Assembly (NCBI RefSeq): GCF_031845305.1
Contig: NZ_JAVREH010000015.1
Location: 1 to 64,000, forward strand
Reading direction: 5' to 3'
Origin: Jatrophihabitans_A lederbergiae
GTDB taxonomy: Bacteria; Actinomycetota; Actinomycetes; Mycobacteriales; Jatrophihabitantaceae
Length of the DNA: 64,000 bases
Shown here: positions 34,308 to 42,900 of the stretch, one piece after another
How the letters are laid out: each line of letters begins with the position of its first letter
Position numbering within the stretch: the stretch's first letter is position 1
Program-made: the position numbers and the translations under genes
The notes under the pieces: generated by a model
Databases searched by the model: none
What the model was told of the DNA's origin: nothing
The model's input: only the letters and a program-made list of their open reading frames with translations

Positions 34308-35596
34308 GCCGTCACCGCCTCTGTGTTGGTGTTGGTGGCGCCGCTCAACTTCGTGAGTACCTGATGGAGCTGCCACATGGCGGTGTACGTCGAGAAGACC
34401 ACCACCGTGTCGCCGTGTTTCACCTGCAGCGAGGCGCGCGCGACCGCGCCGGCCAGCTCGGGCTCGACCTGGTCGGCCGTCACGCCGTCATAGTGCAGCC
34501 TGACGGCCATGTCGGCCGCGCGTGTTCCCGAGGTCACCAGCCAGCCGGATTTGCCTTGCAAGGCCTGGGCGAACTCGACGTCCCACAGCCACGACATGTC
34601 GCGGCCGTCGGCGTAATCGTCGTTGATGGCGATGACGGTCGCGGCCGGACGCAGGCCGTCGACGGTGCGCAGCGACTGCCGGAAGCCGGCTGGGTTCTTC
34701 ACCAGCTGCAGGACGACGCGGCGCCCGTTGAGCTGGAAGGACTGACCCCGGCCGAACGCCGGCTCGACGGACCGCAGACCTGCGGCGACGACGTCGGCAC
34801 CCAGCCCCAGCGTCAACGCCAGGGCCGCCGCTCCTGCCGCGTTCTGAGCGTTGTGCGCACCCTCGGCCCGGAGTGTGATGCGCTCGACCGCATCACCGAT
34901 GCGCAGCGTGAGCTCGGTGCTGATTCCCAAGTCCACGTCGAGCAATTCGGCGCTGGCCGCGACGCTCGACAGTGCGATGTCACCGCCGTACATCTCTTCG
35001 TCCGTCGGAAAGAGCTCGCGCAGGGACGGCGCCACGCCGAAATAGCTGACCTCGGCGCTCAGGCCGCTCGCCAGGGCAACCAACCGGGGGTCGTCGCGGT
35101 TCAGGACGACGTCACCGGTGGTCAGGCCGGCCACCGTGCCCAGCAACCGAGCGGTGGTATCGATCTCGCCGAATCGATCAAGTTGATCCCGCAGCACATT
35201 GAGCAGTAGTAGCCGTTTGGGCTGGTGTACCTGACAGAACAGCACGGCATGCGCCTCGTCGAGCTCGAAGACGGCGACATCGGCCGGCGTGCGCCCGAGC
35301 CAGTCAGAGTGCTGCACCACCGCGGTGATCGTGCCTCGGACGAAGTTGCCGCCGGTGTCGTTGGTCAGCACCCGGTAGCGCCGCGCCAGCACCGTCGCCA
35401 CCATCTTCGTCGTGGTCGTCTTGCCATTGGTGCCGCTGACCACGATGACGCCCTCAGGCAACCGGGCGAGCCTGCGCGACAGGAACCGGGGAAACACCTT
35501 CTCGACCACCAGGCCGGGAAGCGCGGTGCCGCGCCGCCCGAGTGCGCGCAACGCAAGCAGGGTCAGCTTGCCGAGCCAGATCGCGAGGATATCCAT
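34304..35596 (-). CDS. murT: Lipid II isoglutaminyl synthase, Mur-ligase-like subunit
   Basis: 430 aa. The P-loop VVSGTNGKTTTTKM, the LDEAHAVLF segment and the C-terminal DUF1727 domain with INDDYADGRDMSWLWD (catalytic Asp) identify MurT, which activates the D-Glu carboxylate of lipid II for GatD. The Cys4 zinc ribbon inserted in the staphylococcal enzyme is missing: the protein has a single cysteine (VLFCQVHQ), and an acidic linker (LFPTDEEMYGGD) lies where the ribbon would be. Operon with gatD and the DUF2020 gene. Confidence 0.94.
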   Translation of the reverse strand: MDILAIWLGKLTLLALRALGRRGTALPGLVVEKVFPRFLSRRLARLPEGVIVVSGTNGKTTTTKMVATVLARRYRVLTNDTGGNFVRGTITAVVQHSDWLGRTPADVAVFELDEAHAVLFCQVHQPKRLLLLNVLRDQLDRFGEIDTTARLLGTVAGLTTGDVVLNRDDPRLVALASGLSAEVSYFGVAPSLRELFPTDEEMYGGDIALSSVAASAELLDVDLGISTELTLRIGDAVERITLRAEGAHNAQNAAGAAALALTLGLGADVVAAGLRSVEPAFGRGQSFQLNGRRVVLQLVKNPAGFRQSLRTVDGLRPAATVIAINDDYADGRDMSWLWDVEFAQALQGKSGWLVTSGTRAADMAVRLHYDGVTADQVEPELAGAVARASLQVKHGDTVVVFSTYTAMWQLHQVLTKLSGATNTNTEAVTA

Positions 35597-35681
35597 GGTG
35601 CTGTCAGGCTACCCAGTGTGACTGACAGCCATGACGAGCGCAGCGTGGTGGCTTCGTTTCCGGCGCGACGAGCGCAGGCCG

Positions 35682-36104
35682 TCAGCCCTGGGCTGTCGGT
35701 GTGACAGCGGTGATGGTGCCCTGAGCTACCGCGACGAGGCTCTCTTCCTCACCCGTGCTCGAATAGACCAGGCACTGACACACCGCCTGCCGGCGCCCCA
35801 CCGAGAGCGCGTTCGCGCGGGCGACCAGCTTCTCGCCCTTGGCCGGTGCGACGTAATTGATCTTGAACTCGGAGGTCAGGGCGTCCCCGCCGAGTGACAT
35901 ACCGCCCGCGAAGGTCAGGGCGTTGTCGGCGAGATAGCTGAGCACGCCGCCGTGCGCGTAGCCGTGTTGCTGCTGAAGCGCTTTCTGCATGGTTATCGAT
36001 ATCTCGGCCCAGTCCTCGCCGATTCCGGTGAGTTCCGCTCCGAGCAGCGCGGTGAAGGGTTGGGCCGCGAAGATCTCTCTTGCGACGGCGGTGATCTCAG
36101 GCAT
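35682..36104 (-). CDS. PaaI-type hotdog thioesterase (Rieske operon)
   Basis: 140 aa. Hotdog-fold acyl-CoA thioesterase of the PaaI group, with the helix-start motif QQHGYAHGGVLSYLADNA (HGG catalytic region). Its start overlaps the end of the Rieske oxygenase gene by 8 bp, so the two are coupled. In aromatic catabolism such enzymes hydrolyse dead-end aryl-CoA esters; here a link to the oxygenase substrate is inferred. Confidence 0.88.
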   Translation of the reverse strand: MPEITAVAREIFAAQPFTALLGAELTGIGEDWAEISITMQKALQQQHGYAHGGVLSYLADNALTFAGGMSLGGDALTSEFKINYVAPAKGEKLVARANALSVGRRQAVCQCLVYSSTGEEESLVAVAQGTITAVTPTAQG

Positions 36105-37278
36105 CGCCTGCCAACGTCCTCTCGGTGCTCGATCGATCCAGTCGCTGGTCGATGTTGTCCTGGAACATTGCCAACAGACCTTCCGCTAGGCCTAGCGTGT
36201 GATGTGTGTTCGCGCCGCGGACGAGGTTCTTCTGGATATCCTCGGCGATCGCGAAATCCTCGTCACCGAAGACCGTGTCGTTGGTGAATACGAATCGCTT
36301 TTCGAGCGCGGCCTGACCGGCTGGCCCCACGAAATCTTCGGCCCGGTAGAGCATCTCATGGGTCCAGATGGATTGGTTCGGTGAAAGCGGATAGAAGATG
36401 TTTATCGACACGTAGTCGGGATGCATGATGAAGAACGTGTTCGGAAAGAAGCTGTAATACACCGACGCGTAGTCCAGGATCTGCCACTCGTCCTCCGGCT
36501 TGAGGTGCACGTCCTCGACGTTGGTGCGAGCCGCCGACAAGCGGATGTGCGGCCCGGACTCGTCATGGGCGATGGCGCCCTTGCGAAACGCCGCTGACAG
36601 CGTGTGCCGGTGCAGGTGGGGGACGTGGTAGCCCTCCAGATAGGTCTGGATCAGCAGCTTCCAGTTGGCATTCTTGACCACCTTCGTCTTCTTGTACTGA
36701 ACCAGGGATTCCACGCCGAAGTCGACCAGGTCCTGATAGAAATCACCGAGAAAGGACCGGACGTCCAGGGGCGTACCCGGCGTGCGCCCGATCCACACCA
36801 GACCGCCGGCCTCGGCCACCGGCAGCTCGACGAGACCATGGGCACAGGTATCCAGGCCAGGAAAGTCACGCGACCGGGTGATGCCCTTGAGGGTTCCGTC
36901 GAGGCCATACACCCAGCCGTGGAATGGGCACACAAAGGCTTTGGTGGTTCCGCTCCGCTCCGCGGTGAGTTCAGCACCACGGTGGCGACATTGGTTGAAG
37001 AACCCGCGAAGAACCCCGTCCGCGCCTCTGACCACCACATACGGGAAGTCGTCCCAATCGCTTCTGACGAACGTTCCCGGTTCACGTAGGGTGGCGACGT
37101 TGCCGACGACGAGCGGAAATGCCGAGAAGGTCGACGCCAACTCTTGTCGGAACAGCTCGGCGTCGGTGTACTTGGTCACCGGAATGGTGACGACGTCGTC
37201 GAGCATCTTATCGTCGCGCTTCTCCTCCCGCAGGCAGAGAAGTCGCTTGAGAATCGACACCTGTTCGTCGTGATTCAT
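36097..37278 (-). CDS. Rieske non-heme iron oxygenase, alpha subunit
   Basis: 393 aa. The Rieske [2Fe-2S] ligands are in CRHRGAE and CPFHGW. The mononuclear iron site follows in YLEGYHVPHLHRHTL, with the carboxylate probably in DFAIAEDIQ. Ring-hydroxylating dioxygenase or monooxygenase of the aromatic/carnitine-oxygenase class. No beta subunit, ferredoxin or reductase gene is adjacent, so electrons must come from elsewhere. It starts inside the TetR stop (ATGA). Substrate unknown. Confidence 0.92.
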   Translation of the reverse strand: MNHDEQVSILKRLLCLREEKRDDKMLDDVVTIPVTKYTDAELFRQELASTFSAFPLVVGNVATLREPGTFVRSDWDDFPYVVVRGADGVLRGFFNQCRHRGAELTAERSGTTKAFVCPFHGWVYGLDGTLKGITRSRDFPGLDTCAHGLVELPVAEAGGLVWIGRTPGTPLDVRSFLGDFYQDLVDFGVESLVQYKKTKVVKNANWKLLIQTYLEGYHVPHLHRHTLSAAFRKGAIAHDESGPHIRLSAARTNVEDVHLKPEDEWQILDYASVYYSFFPNTFFIMHPDYVSINIFYPLSPNQSIWTHEMLYRAEDFVGPAGQAALEKRFVFTNDTVFGDEDFAIAEDIQKNLVRGANTHHTLGLAEGLLAMFQDNIDQRLDRSSTERTLAGDA

Positions 37279-37958
37279 CGTCCTGCCCCTTCGTAGGCTG
37301 CCGTGCGACCAGGTGTGCTGGAATCATCGAGCGGGATGCGCGGCCCATGGGGGCCAGCACCTGAGGCGCGTATGCAGAACTGGGTGATGTCCTCGACCAC
37401 GGCATCGGTCAGCTGTGGGAACTCGGTCCGGATCGGATTCAGCGGGCCGACCAGGGTTTCTGAGATAGCACCGACAAGCGCACGCGAGGTCGTGAGCACG
37501 CTTTGCGGCGGGAACGTCGCGGTGAGCACTCCGCGCTCGATGATCTCGGCGGTCAGGCGGACGTACTGCTCCCGGTAGGCCAGCCGTTGGCGCTCGACGG
37601 CGGGTGACACCGGCTCGAAGAGAAGGGACCACGAAAGACGTGGTGCGGCCAATGCCCTCGTCGCGAACATCTGGACGAGTACGCGGAGCTTCCCGGCGGC
37701 GTCGGTGGCGGTGGCGAGCCCCGCCTCGACTGCCGCCAGCTCCTTGCCCGCGCAGGCAGCGAAGACCTCGGCGTGCAAGGTCTCGACGTCCTGGAAATAG
37801 GAGTAGACCGATCCAACGCTCACCCCGCTGGCTACCGCGACGGGACGGATCTTGGCAGCGCTGAATCCGTACTGGCGGACGATGCGCTGCGCGGCGGACA
37901 GGATGTCGTCGCGGCGGCGATCCAGGCGCGACTGCTCGTTCGACGTCTTGCGATACAC
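37275..37958 (-). CDS. TetR-family regulator of the Rieske operon
   Basis: 227 aa, GTG start. The N-terminal HTH (ILSAAQRIVRQYGFSAAKIR, then SGVSVGSVYSYFQDVETLHA) is typical TetR. The C-terminal ligand domain is unclassified. First gene of a tight three-gene operon (TetR, Rieske oxygenase, thioesterase), so it probably represses its own operon and senses the oxygenase substrate. A candidate operator lies 20-37 bp upstream of its start. Confidence 0.88.
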   Translation of the reverse strand: MYRKTSNEQSRLDRRRDDILSAAQRIVRQYGFSAAKIRPVAVASGVSVGSVYSYFQDVETLHAEVFAACAGKELAAVEAGLATATDAAGKLRVLVQMFATRALAAPRLSWSLLFEPVSPAVERQRLAYREQYVRLTAEIIERGVLTATFPPQSVLTTSRALVGAISETLVGPLNPIRTEFPQLTDAVVEDITQFCIRASGAGPHGPRIPLDDSSTPGRTAAYEGAGR

Positions 37959-37977
37959 CAGGCACGCACCACCAAGA

Positions 37978-37995
37978 GTTGAACTGCGGTTCGAC
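37978..37995. promoter_or_regulatory. Candidate TetR operator (imperfect 18-bp palindrome)
   Basis: GTTGAACTGCGGTTCGAC pairs at seven of nine positions across its centre. It lies in the divergent gap between the TetR gene and the second thioesterase, at a distance fitting autoregulation. Confidence 0.4.
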
Positions 37996-38126
37996 GCACA
38001 TTACTTGGTGGCTCTCGCCCTGTAAAGGCGACTTTGTCCGCCTGGCTAGTGCTGGTCCGATCCTGTGGACCGCCGCTGGAACCGCAGCACAAGGACACCC
38101 GAGGTTGTGCGAGGCTGCCAAGTGTG

Positions 38127-38528
38127 ATGCTGACTAATGACGAGATCCACACCCTCGTGCCGTTCACCGGCTTTGTTGGGGTGACCTACACCGAGATCAC
38201 CAAGGAGCGGGTGGTGGCGACCCTCGAGGTGACGCACGAGCGGAGCACCATCGGGGGTTCACTGCACGGCGGAGCGCAGATGACCCTCGCCGACTCGGCG
38301 GCGGCGCTGGCAGCGGCCAACCTGCCCGAGGGGGCTACCGGCACGGTGACCATCGACTCGATGACGCACTTTCTCGGCGCGGCTCGCAGCGGGCGGGTCA
38401 CCGCCACCGCCCGCGCACTGCACGTCGGCCGGACGACGATCGTCCTGGAGGTCGACCTCACGGCCGAGTCGGGAAAGCTGATCGCCCGGACGACGCAGGT
38501 GCAAGCCGTGCTCACCGCGCGGCCCTGA
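38127..38528 (+). CDS. PaaI-type hotdog thioesterase (divergent copy)
   Basis: 133 aa from ATG 38127 (LTNDEIHTLVPFTGFVGVTY); GTG 38124 is an alternative. Hotdog motif GGSLHGGAQMTLADSAAALA, then GTVTIDSMTHFLGAARSGR, as in PaaI/YbgC-like acyl-CoA thioesterases. Divergent from the TetR operon that holds a related thioesterase, so both may answer to the same regulator. The two copies are clearly not recent duplicates. Confidence 0.87.
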   Translation: MLTNDEIHTLVPFTGFVGVTYTEITKERVVATLEVTHERSTIGGSLHGGAQMTLADSAAALAAANLPEGATGTVTIDSMTHFLGAARSGRVTATARALHVGRTTIVLEVDLTAESGKLIARTTQVQAVLTARP

Positions 38529-38627
38529 CGAGTCACAATCTCTCAAAACGCGTAGGCAGCCCTGTTCGCTGTCACGGCAGGTTTTCCGGCGTCGTCGCAG
38601 CGATCTGAGCGCGGTTGCCGTTGGTGT

Positions 38628-38780
38628 TCATCCGATACGGGGCGTGCAACGCGGACCGGATGCATCAGGCTCTGAGCCGGTCGGGACGTATTCGTCGATG
38701 GTCCGGCCAGTGGCATGGCTGCAACACCACGTGGTCTTGCCGGTCGCGCTCGGCCCCTCGACGGCGATGATCACCGTCAC
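38628..38780 (-). pseudogene. Truncated P-loop kinase/AAA ATPase remnant
   Basis: Short frame from GTG 38780, 50 codons: TVIIAVEGPSATGKTTW contains a clean Walker A motif (GPSATGKT) right after the first strand, followed by IDEYVPTGSEPDAS. This is the start of a nucleoside/antibiotic-kinase-like P-loop protein, but it stops after 50 codons, before any Walker B or lid. So it looks like a 5' fragment left after deletion. It lies immediately downstream of tRNA-Ala on the same strand, a common scar position for integrative elements. Confidence 0.55.
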
Positions 38781-38799
38781 CGGAGACGTGTGGACGGAG

Positions 38800-38872
38800 T
38801 GGAGACGAGGGGAATCGAACCCCTAACCCCTGCCTTGCAAAGGCAGTGCTCTGCCAATTGAGCTACGTCCCC
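38800..38872 (-). tRNA. tRNA-Ala(UGC)
   Basis: 73-nt cloverleaf, anticodon TGC in loop TTTGCAA. The acceptor stem GGGGACG pairs with CGTCTCC and includes the G3-U70 pair that marks tRNA-Ala; discriminator A. The CCA end is not encoded. It pairs with tRNA-Ile(GAU) 230 bp away, the usual actinobacterial duo downstream of gyrA. Confidence 0.97.
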
Positions 38873-38906
38873 CGAGGGAAGATCTGATCCTAGCGGGCAC
38901 CAGGGC

Positions 38907-39017
38907 TCAGGGGCGGGTTGCATGCTTCCAGACGTCGCCGCTGTCCTGGCCCTTCTTGCGCTTGAGTGCGTACTGGACACCGGCCGCAGCGGCTACGAGA
39001 GCGAGCAACTTCTTCAC
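38907..39017 (-). CDS. DLW-39-family micro-protein
   Basis: 36 aa, GTG 39017 start: KKLLALVAAAAGVQYALKRK, then QDSGDVWKHAT. A short hydrophobic N-terminus followed by a charged tail and a D-x-W motif matches the DLW-39 family, found between tRNA-Ile and tRNA-Ala near gyrA in actinobacteria; here the motif is DVW. GGGGGA precedes the start. Probably membrane-associated; function unknown. Confidence 0.75.
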   Translation of the reverse strand: MKKLLALVAAAAGVQYALKRKKGQDSGDVWKHATRP

Positions 39018-39101
39018 GGGGTCCCCCTGTGTGAAATTTGGGCGTACCGTCCCACGTCGCCGTGGTCACGCTGTCTACCGTGCTGATCGTGCTGTGCAGA
39101 G

Positions 39102-39175
39102 TGGGCCTAGGAGGACTTGAACCTCCGGCCTCATCCTTATCAGGGATGCGCTCTAACCATCTGAGCTATAGGCCC
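39102..39175 (-). tRNA. tRNA-Ile(GAU)
   Basis: 74-nt cloverleaf, anticodon GAT in loop CTGATAA. The acceptor stem GGGCCTA pairs perfectly with TAGGCCC; discriminator A; CCA not encoded. D-arm AGCTCAGATGGTTAGAGC and T-loop GTTCAAG are canonical. It lies just downstream of the DUF3566 gene. Confidence 0.97.
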
Positions 39176-39256
39176 GTCACCTGTCGGACACTTGCGTGCC
39201 GGACATGCGAGAGCTGACTCTACCGGTTGGGAATCCGCGGACTCAACCGACCCCGG

Positions 39257-39919
39257 CTACTCCCGCTCCGACAGGGTCACCTCGACACCGCCGACCAGAT
39301 CGGCGCACAGATTGTAAATCATCGACCCGATGGTGCTCATCGCGACGAACAGCACGATGTTCACCGCGCCGATGAGGAACGCCCCGCCGAACACCAGGGA
39401 GGGGGTCACCACGTCGCCGGTCTTGGCGTCACCGGAGATGGTGTGCACGGTGTCGTTGATCTTGCCGAACACGCCGGCGAAGTCCAGCACCGAGTACAGC
39501 ACGCCAATCATGATCAGCCAGACGAAGAACAACACGATCGCCAGCACACACGAGAACTTGAAGACGGAGTACACGTTCAGGTGGCTGAGGGTCAGCCGAG
39601 CCCGCCGTGGCTGCCGAGCGCCCCGTCCCGAGGACGCCCGCGAGGACGACCCGGCACTTGACTCCGAGTCGCCGGCAGCGGTCCGTGAACTGACCGGAGT
39701 AGCCGTGGTGGTGGCATTGGCGGCGTACCGGCCGGGTTGCGAACCGTCATCGGCCGAAGCGCCCCGCCCCGAAGACGGAGTGGTGGCTGACCAGCCGTCA
39801 GATCGCTGGCCGGCGCCCTGAGTCGGCGTGCTCACCTTGGGAAGCGTCGTGGTGTCCTGATCGGCCCTGATGCCACTCGCGCTACCGGGAGCGGTCGGTG
39901 GCTGGTAGCCCTCGGTCAT
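39257..39919 (-). CDS. DUF3566 membrane protein
   Basis: 220 aa. Residues 1-105 are low complexity (Ser/Thr/Ala/Gly). The C-terminal half is the conserved DUF3566 block with two transmembrane helices (SCVLAIVLFFVWLIMIGVLY and AFLIGAVNIVLFVAMSTIGS) and YNLCADLVGGVEVTL at the end. Encoded directly after gyrA in nearly all actinobacteria; function unknown, with envelope roles suspected. Six bp from the gyrA stop, so co-transcribed. Confidence 0.93.
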   Translation of the reverse strand: MTEGYQPPTAPGSASGIRADQDTTTLPKVSTPTQGAGQRSDGWSATTPSSGRGASADDGSQPGRYAANATTTATPVSSRTAAGDSESSAGSSSRASSGRGARQPRRARLTLSHLNVYSVFKFSCVLAIVLFFVWLIMIGVLYSVLDFAGVFGKINDTVHTISGDAKTGDVVTPSLVFGGAFLIGAVNIVLFVAMSTIGSMIYNLCADLVGGVEVTLSERE

Positions 39920-39925
39920 CGCGTG

Positions 39926-42900
39926 CTACTCCTGCTCCTCGGGTTCGTCGGCATTTCGGGCGATCGAAACCAGGTTGACACCCTCCGGCAGATTCATCAG
40001 ACGCACACCCATCGTCTGACGCTGCGCTCGCCGTACCTGTCCTGCCGACGTCCGAATCACGACGCCATCAGACGTGATCGCGTACACCTCATCTTCTGGC
40101 CGGACGCTCATCGCGCCGACCAGCGCACCTCTCGTCGAGACTATACGCGCGGTCAGAACGCCCTTTCCGCCGCGACCTTGGATCGGATACTCCTCCACCT
40201 TGGTCCGCTTGGCGAAACCACCATCGGTCGCGATCAGGATTTCCATGCCATCCTGGACGACCTCCATGGCCAGCAGTTCGTCCACGCCGGAGAACCTCAT
40301 ACCGATGACGCCGGATGTCGCACGTCCCATCGGACGGAGCGTGTCGTCGTCGGCCTTGAAGCGGATGGACTGAGCCAGCTTGCTGACCAGCAGCAGATCG
40401 TCGTCCGGCGAGATGAGCGCGGCGTCGATCAACTCGTCCTCTTCACGTAGGTTGATGGCCACGATGCCGCCGGAGCGGTTGGAGTCGAACTCGGTCAGCT
40501 TGGTCTTCTTGACCAGACCCGACTTGGTGGCCAGCACCAGGTACGGTGCCACCTCGTAATTCTTGATGGTGATGACCTCGGCGATGTGCTCGTCCGGCTG
40601 GAAGGCCAGCAGGTTCGCCACGTGCTGGCCGCGGGCGTTGCGGTTCGCCTCAGGCAGATCGTAGGTCTTGGTGCGGTACACCCGTCCCTTGTTGGTGAAG
40701 AACAGGATCCAGTCGTGCGTCGAGCAGACGAAGAAGTGCGCGACGAGGTCGTCGGTCTTTAGTGCCGCGCCCTGCACGCCCTTGCCGCCGCGCCGTTGCG
40801 AGCGGTACAGGTCGGTCTTCGTCCGCTTGGCGTAGCCCGTCCGGGTGATCGTGACCACGACATCCTCGGCCGCGATGAGGTCTTCCATCGACATGTCGCC
40901 GTCGTAGGCGATCAGCCGGGTGCGGCGACCGTCGCCGTACTTGTCCACGATCTCGTTGAGTTCGTCGCGAATGATCTGGCGCTGGCGCCCGGGCTTGGCC
41001 AGGATGTCCTTGAAGTCGGCGATCTTCGCCTCGATCTCGGCCGCCTCTTCTTGGATCCGCAACCGCTCCAGCGCTGCCAGTCGGCGCAGCTGCAGGTCGA
41101 GGATCGCTACCGCCTGGATCTCGTCGATGTCGAGCAGTTCCATCAGACCGGTGCGGGCCGCATCCGCAGAGGCGGCACCACGAATCAGGGCGATCACCGC
41201 GTCGAGGGCGTCCAGCGCCTTGAGCAGCGCGCGCAGGATATGAGCCCGCTCCTCGGCCTTGCGCAGCCGGTACTGCGTGCGCCGGACGATGACCTCGACC
41301 TGATGGGTCACGTAATAGGACACGATCTGGTCCAGCCGCAGCGTCCGGGGGACGCCGTCGACGATCGCGAGGTTCGTGACCCCGAAGGTCGTCTGCAGCT
41401 GGGTGTGCTTGTAGAGGTTGTTCAGCACGACCTTGGCGACCGCGTCCCGCTTCAGCGTGACGACGATGCGCATGCCGATCCGGTCGGAGGACTCGTCGTT
41501 GATGTCGGCGATCCCGCCCACCTTCGCCTCTTTGGCGAGGTCGGCGATGTTGGCCACGAGGTTGTCGGGGTTGACCTGGTACGGCAACTCCGTGATGACC
41601 AGGATCGTCCGGCCGCGGCTGTCCTCTTCGACGGTGACCACCGCACGCATCCGGATCGAGCCACGCCCGGTGCGGTAGGCCTCTTCGATGCCATCACGTC
41701 CGACGATGAGGCCCCTGGTCGGAAAGTCTGGACCGGGAATGTCACGCATGAGCTGCTCGAGTAGCTCTTCGGAAGTGGCATCGGGGTGATCCAGCGCCCA
41801 GGTAACACCGGCCGCGACCTCGCGGAGGTTGTGCGGCGGCAGGTTGGTGGCCATACCGACGGCGATACCGCCGCCACCGTTGACCAGCAGGTTCGGAATG
41901 CGGGACGGCAGGACGACCGGCTCCTGCGACCGGCCGTCGTAGTTCGGCTTAAAGTCGACGGTATCTTCGTCGATGTCGCGCAGCATGTCCATCGCCAGCG
42001 GCGTCAGGCGCGCCTCGGTGTTGTGCGACACGAAGCCGTTGGTGAGAAACGCGTGGTCGGTGGAGTCCACCCGCAGCGAGTACACGGCCTGGACGCCGGA
42101 CTCGACGATGGAACTCACCGGTGCCAGCGAGAACTGCCGCGGGTCGCCGCCGTCGTCCGGCAGGTGCCGGGCGGGATCGGAGCGGTAGGCGGCAGTGATG
42201 TCCGGAAGCATCGGCAGCGCGCTCGCCCAACTCTGCTGATCCGATTCCGGACGGCGAAGCACCAGGACGTCACGGTGTGAGATCTCGCCGAGCAGCTTCC
42301 ACATCAGCGTCGGGACGTCGTGCACCCGTCCGACGACCAGCAACGGGTGGTTCTCGGTCGCGGTCACCGAGTGCCCGCCGGCCGTCACCGTCAGGACCGG
42401 ATGCTCACCGGAGTGGTGGAACGCGCTGACTCGAACCGGAGCGCCGTCGCGGCCGATGACCTTGAAGTCGACCTCGGTGGTGCTGTCCGAGGCGGCATCG
42501 GGCACCAGTTCGGCGATCGGGGTGTCGCCGTCCGGCGTCACGACCAGGGTGTCGCCCACCACGCAGTACCGCATGGCCGCCGCCGGGTCGTTGCCGGGCG
42601 ACCCGAAGTTGCCCTGTCCGTCGATCAGCGGCGCGCGCATGGACCACGGCTGCGACAAGCGGACGAGGGTGTCATAGATCGAGGTGTCACCGTGCGGGTG
42701 GTAGTTACCCATCACGTCGCCGACGACGCGCGAGCACTTCACGTGGCCGCGGTCGGGCCGGTATCCACTGTCGTACATGGCGTAGAGCACGCGCCGGTGC
42801 ACCGGCTTGAGACCGTCCCGGACGTCGGGCAGGGCCCGCGCGACGATCACGCTCATCGCGTAGTCGAGGAAGCTGCGTTGCATTTCCAGCTGGATATCGA

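Noticed and set aside
38529..38627. Further coding sequence of the truncated kinase
   Set aside because: The frame ends at 38628 and no continuation of the P-loop protein appears downstream in any frame.
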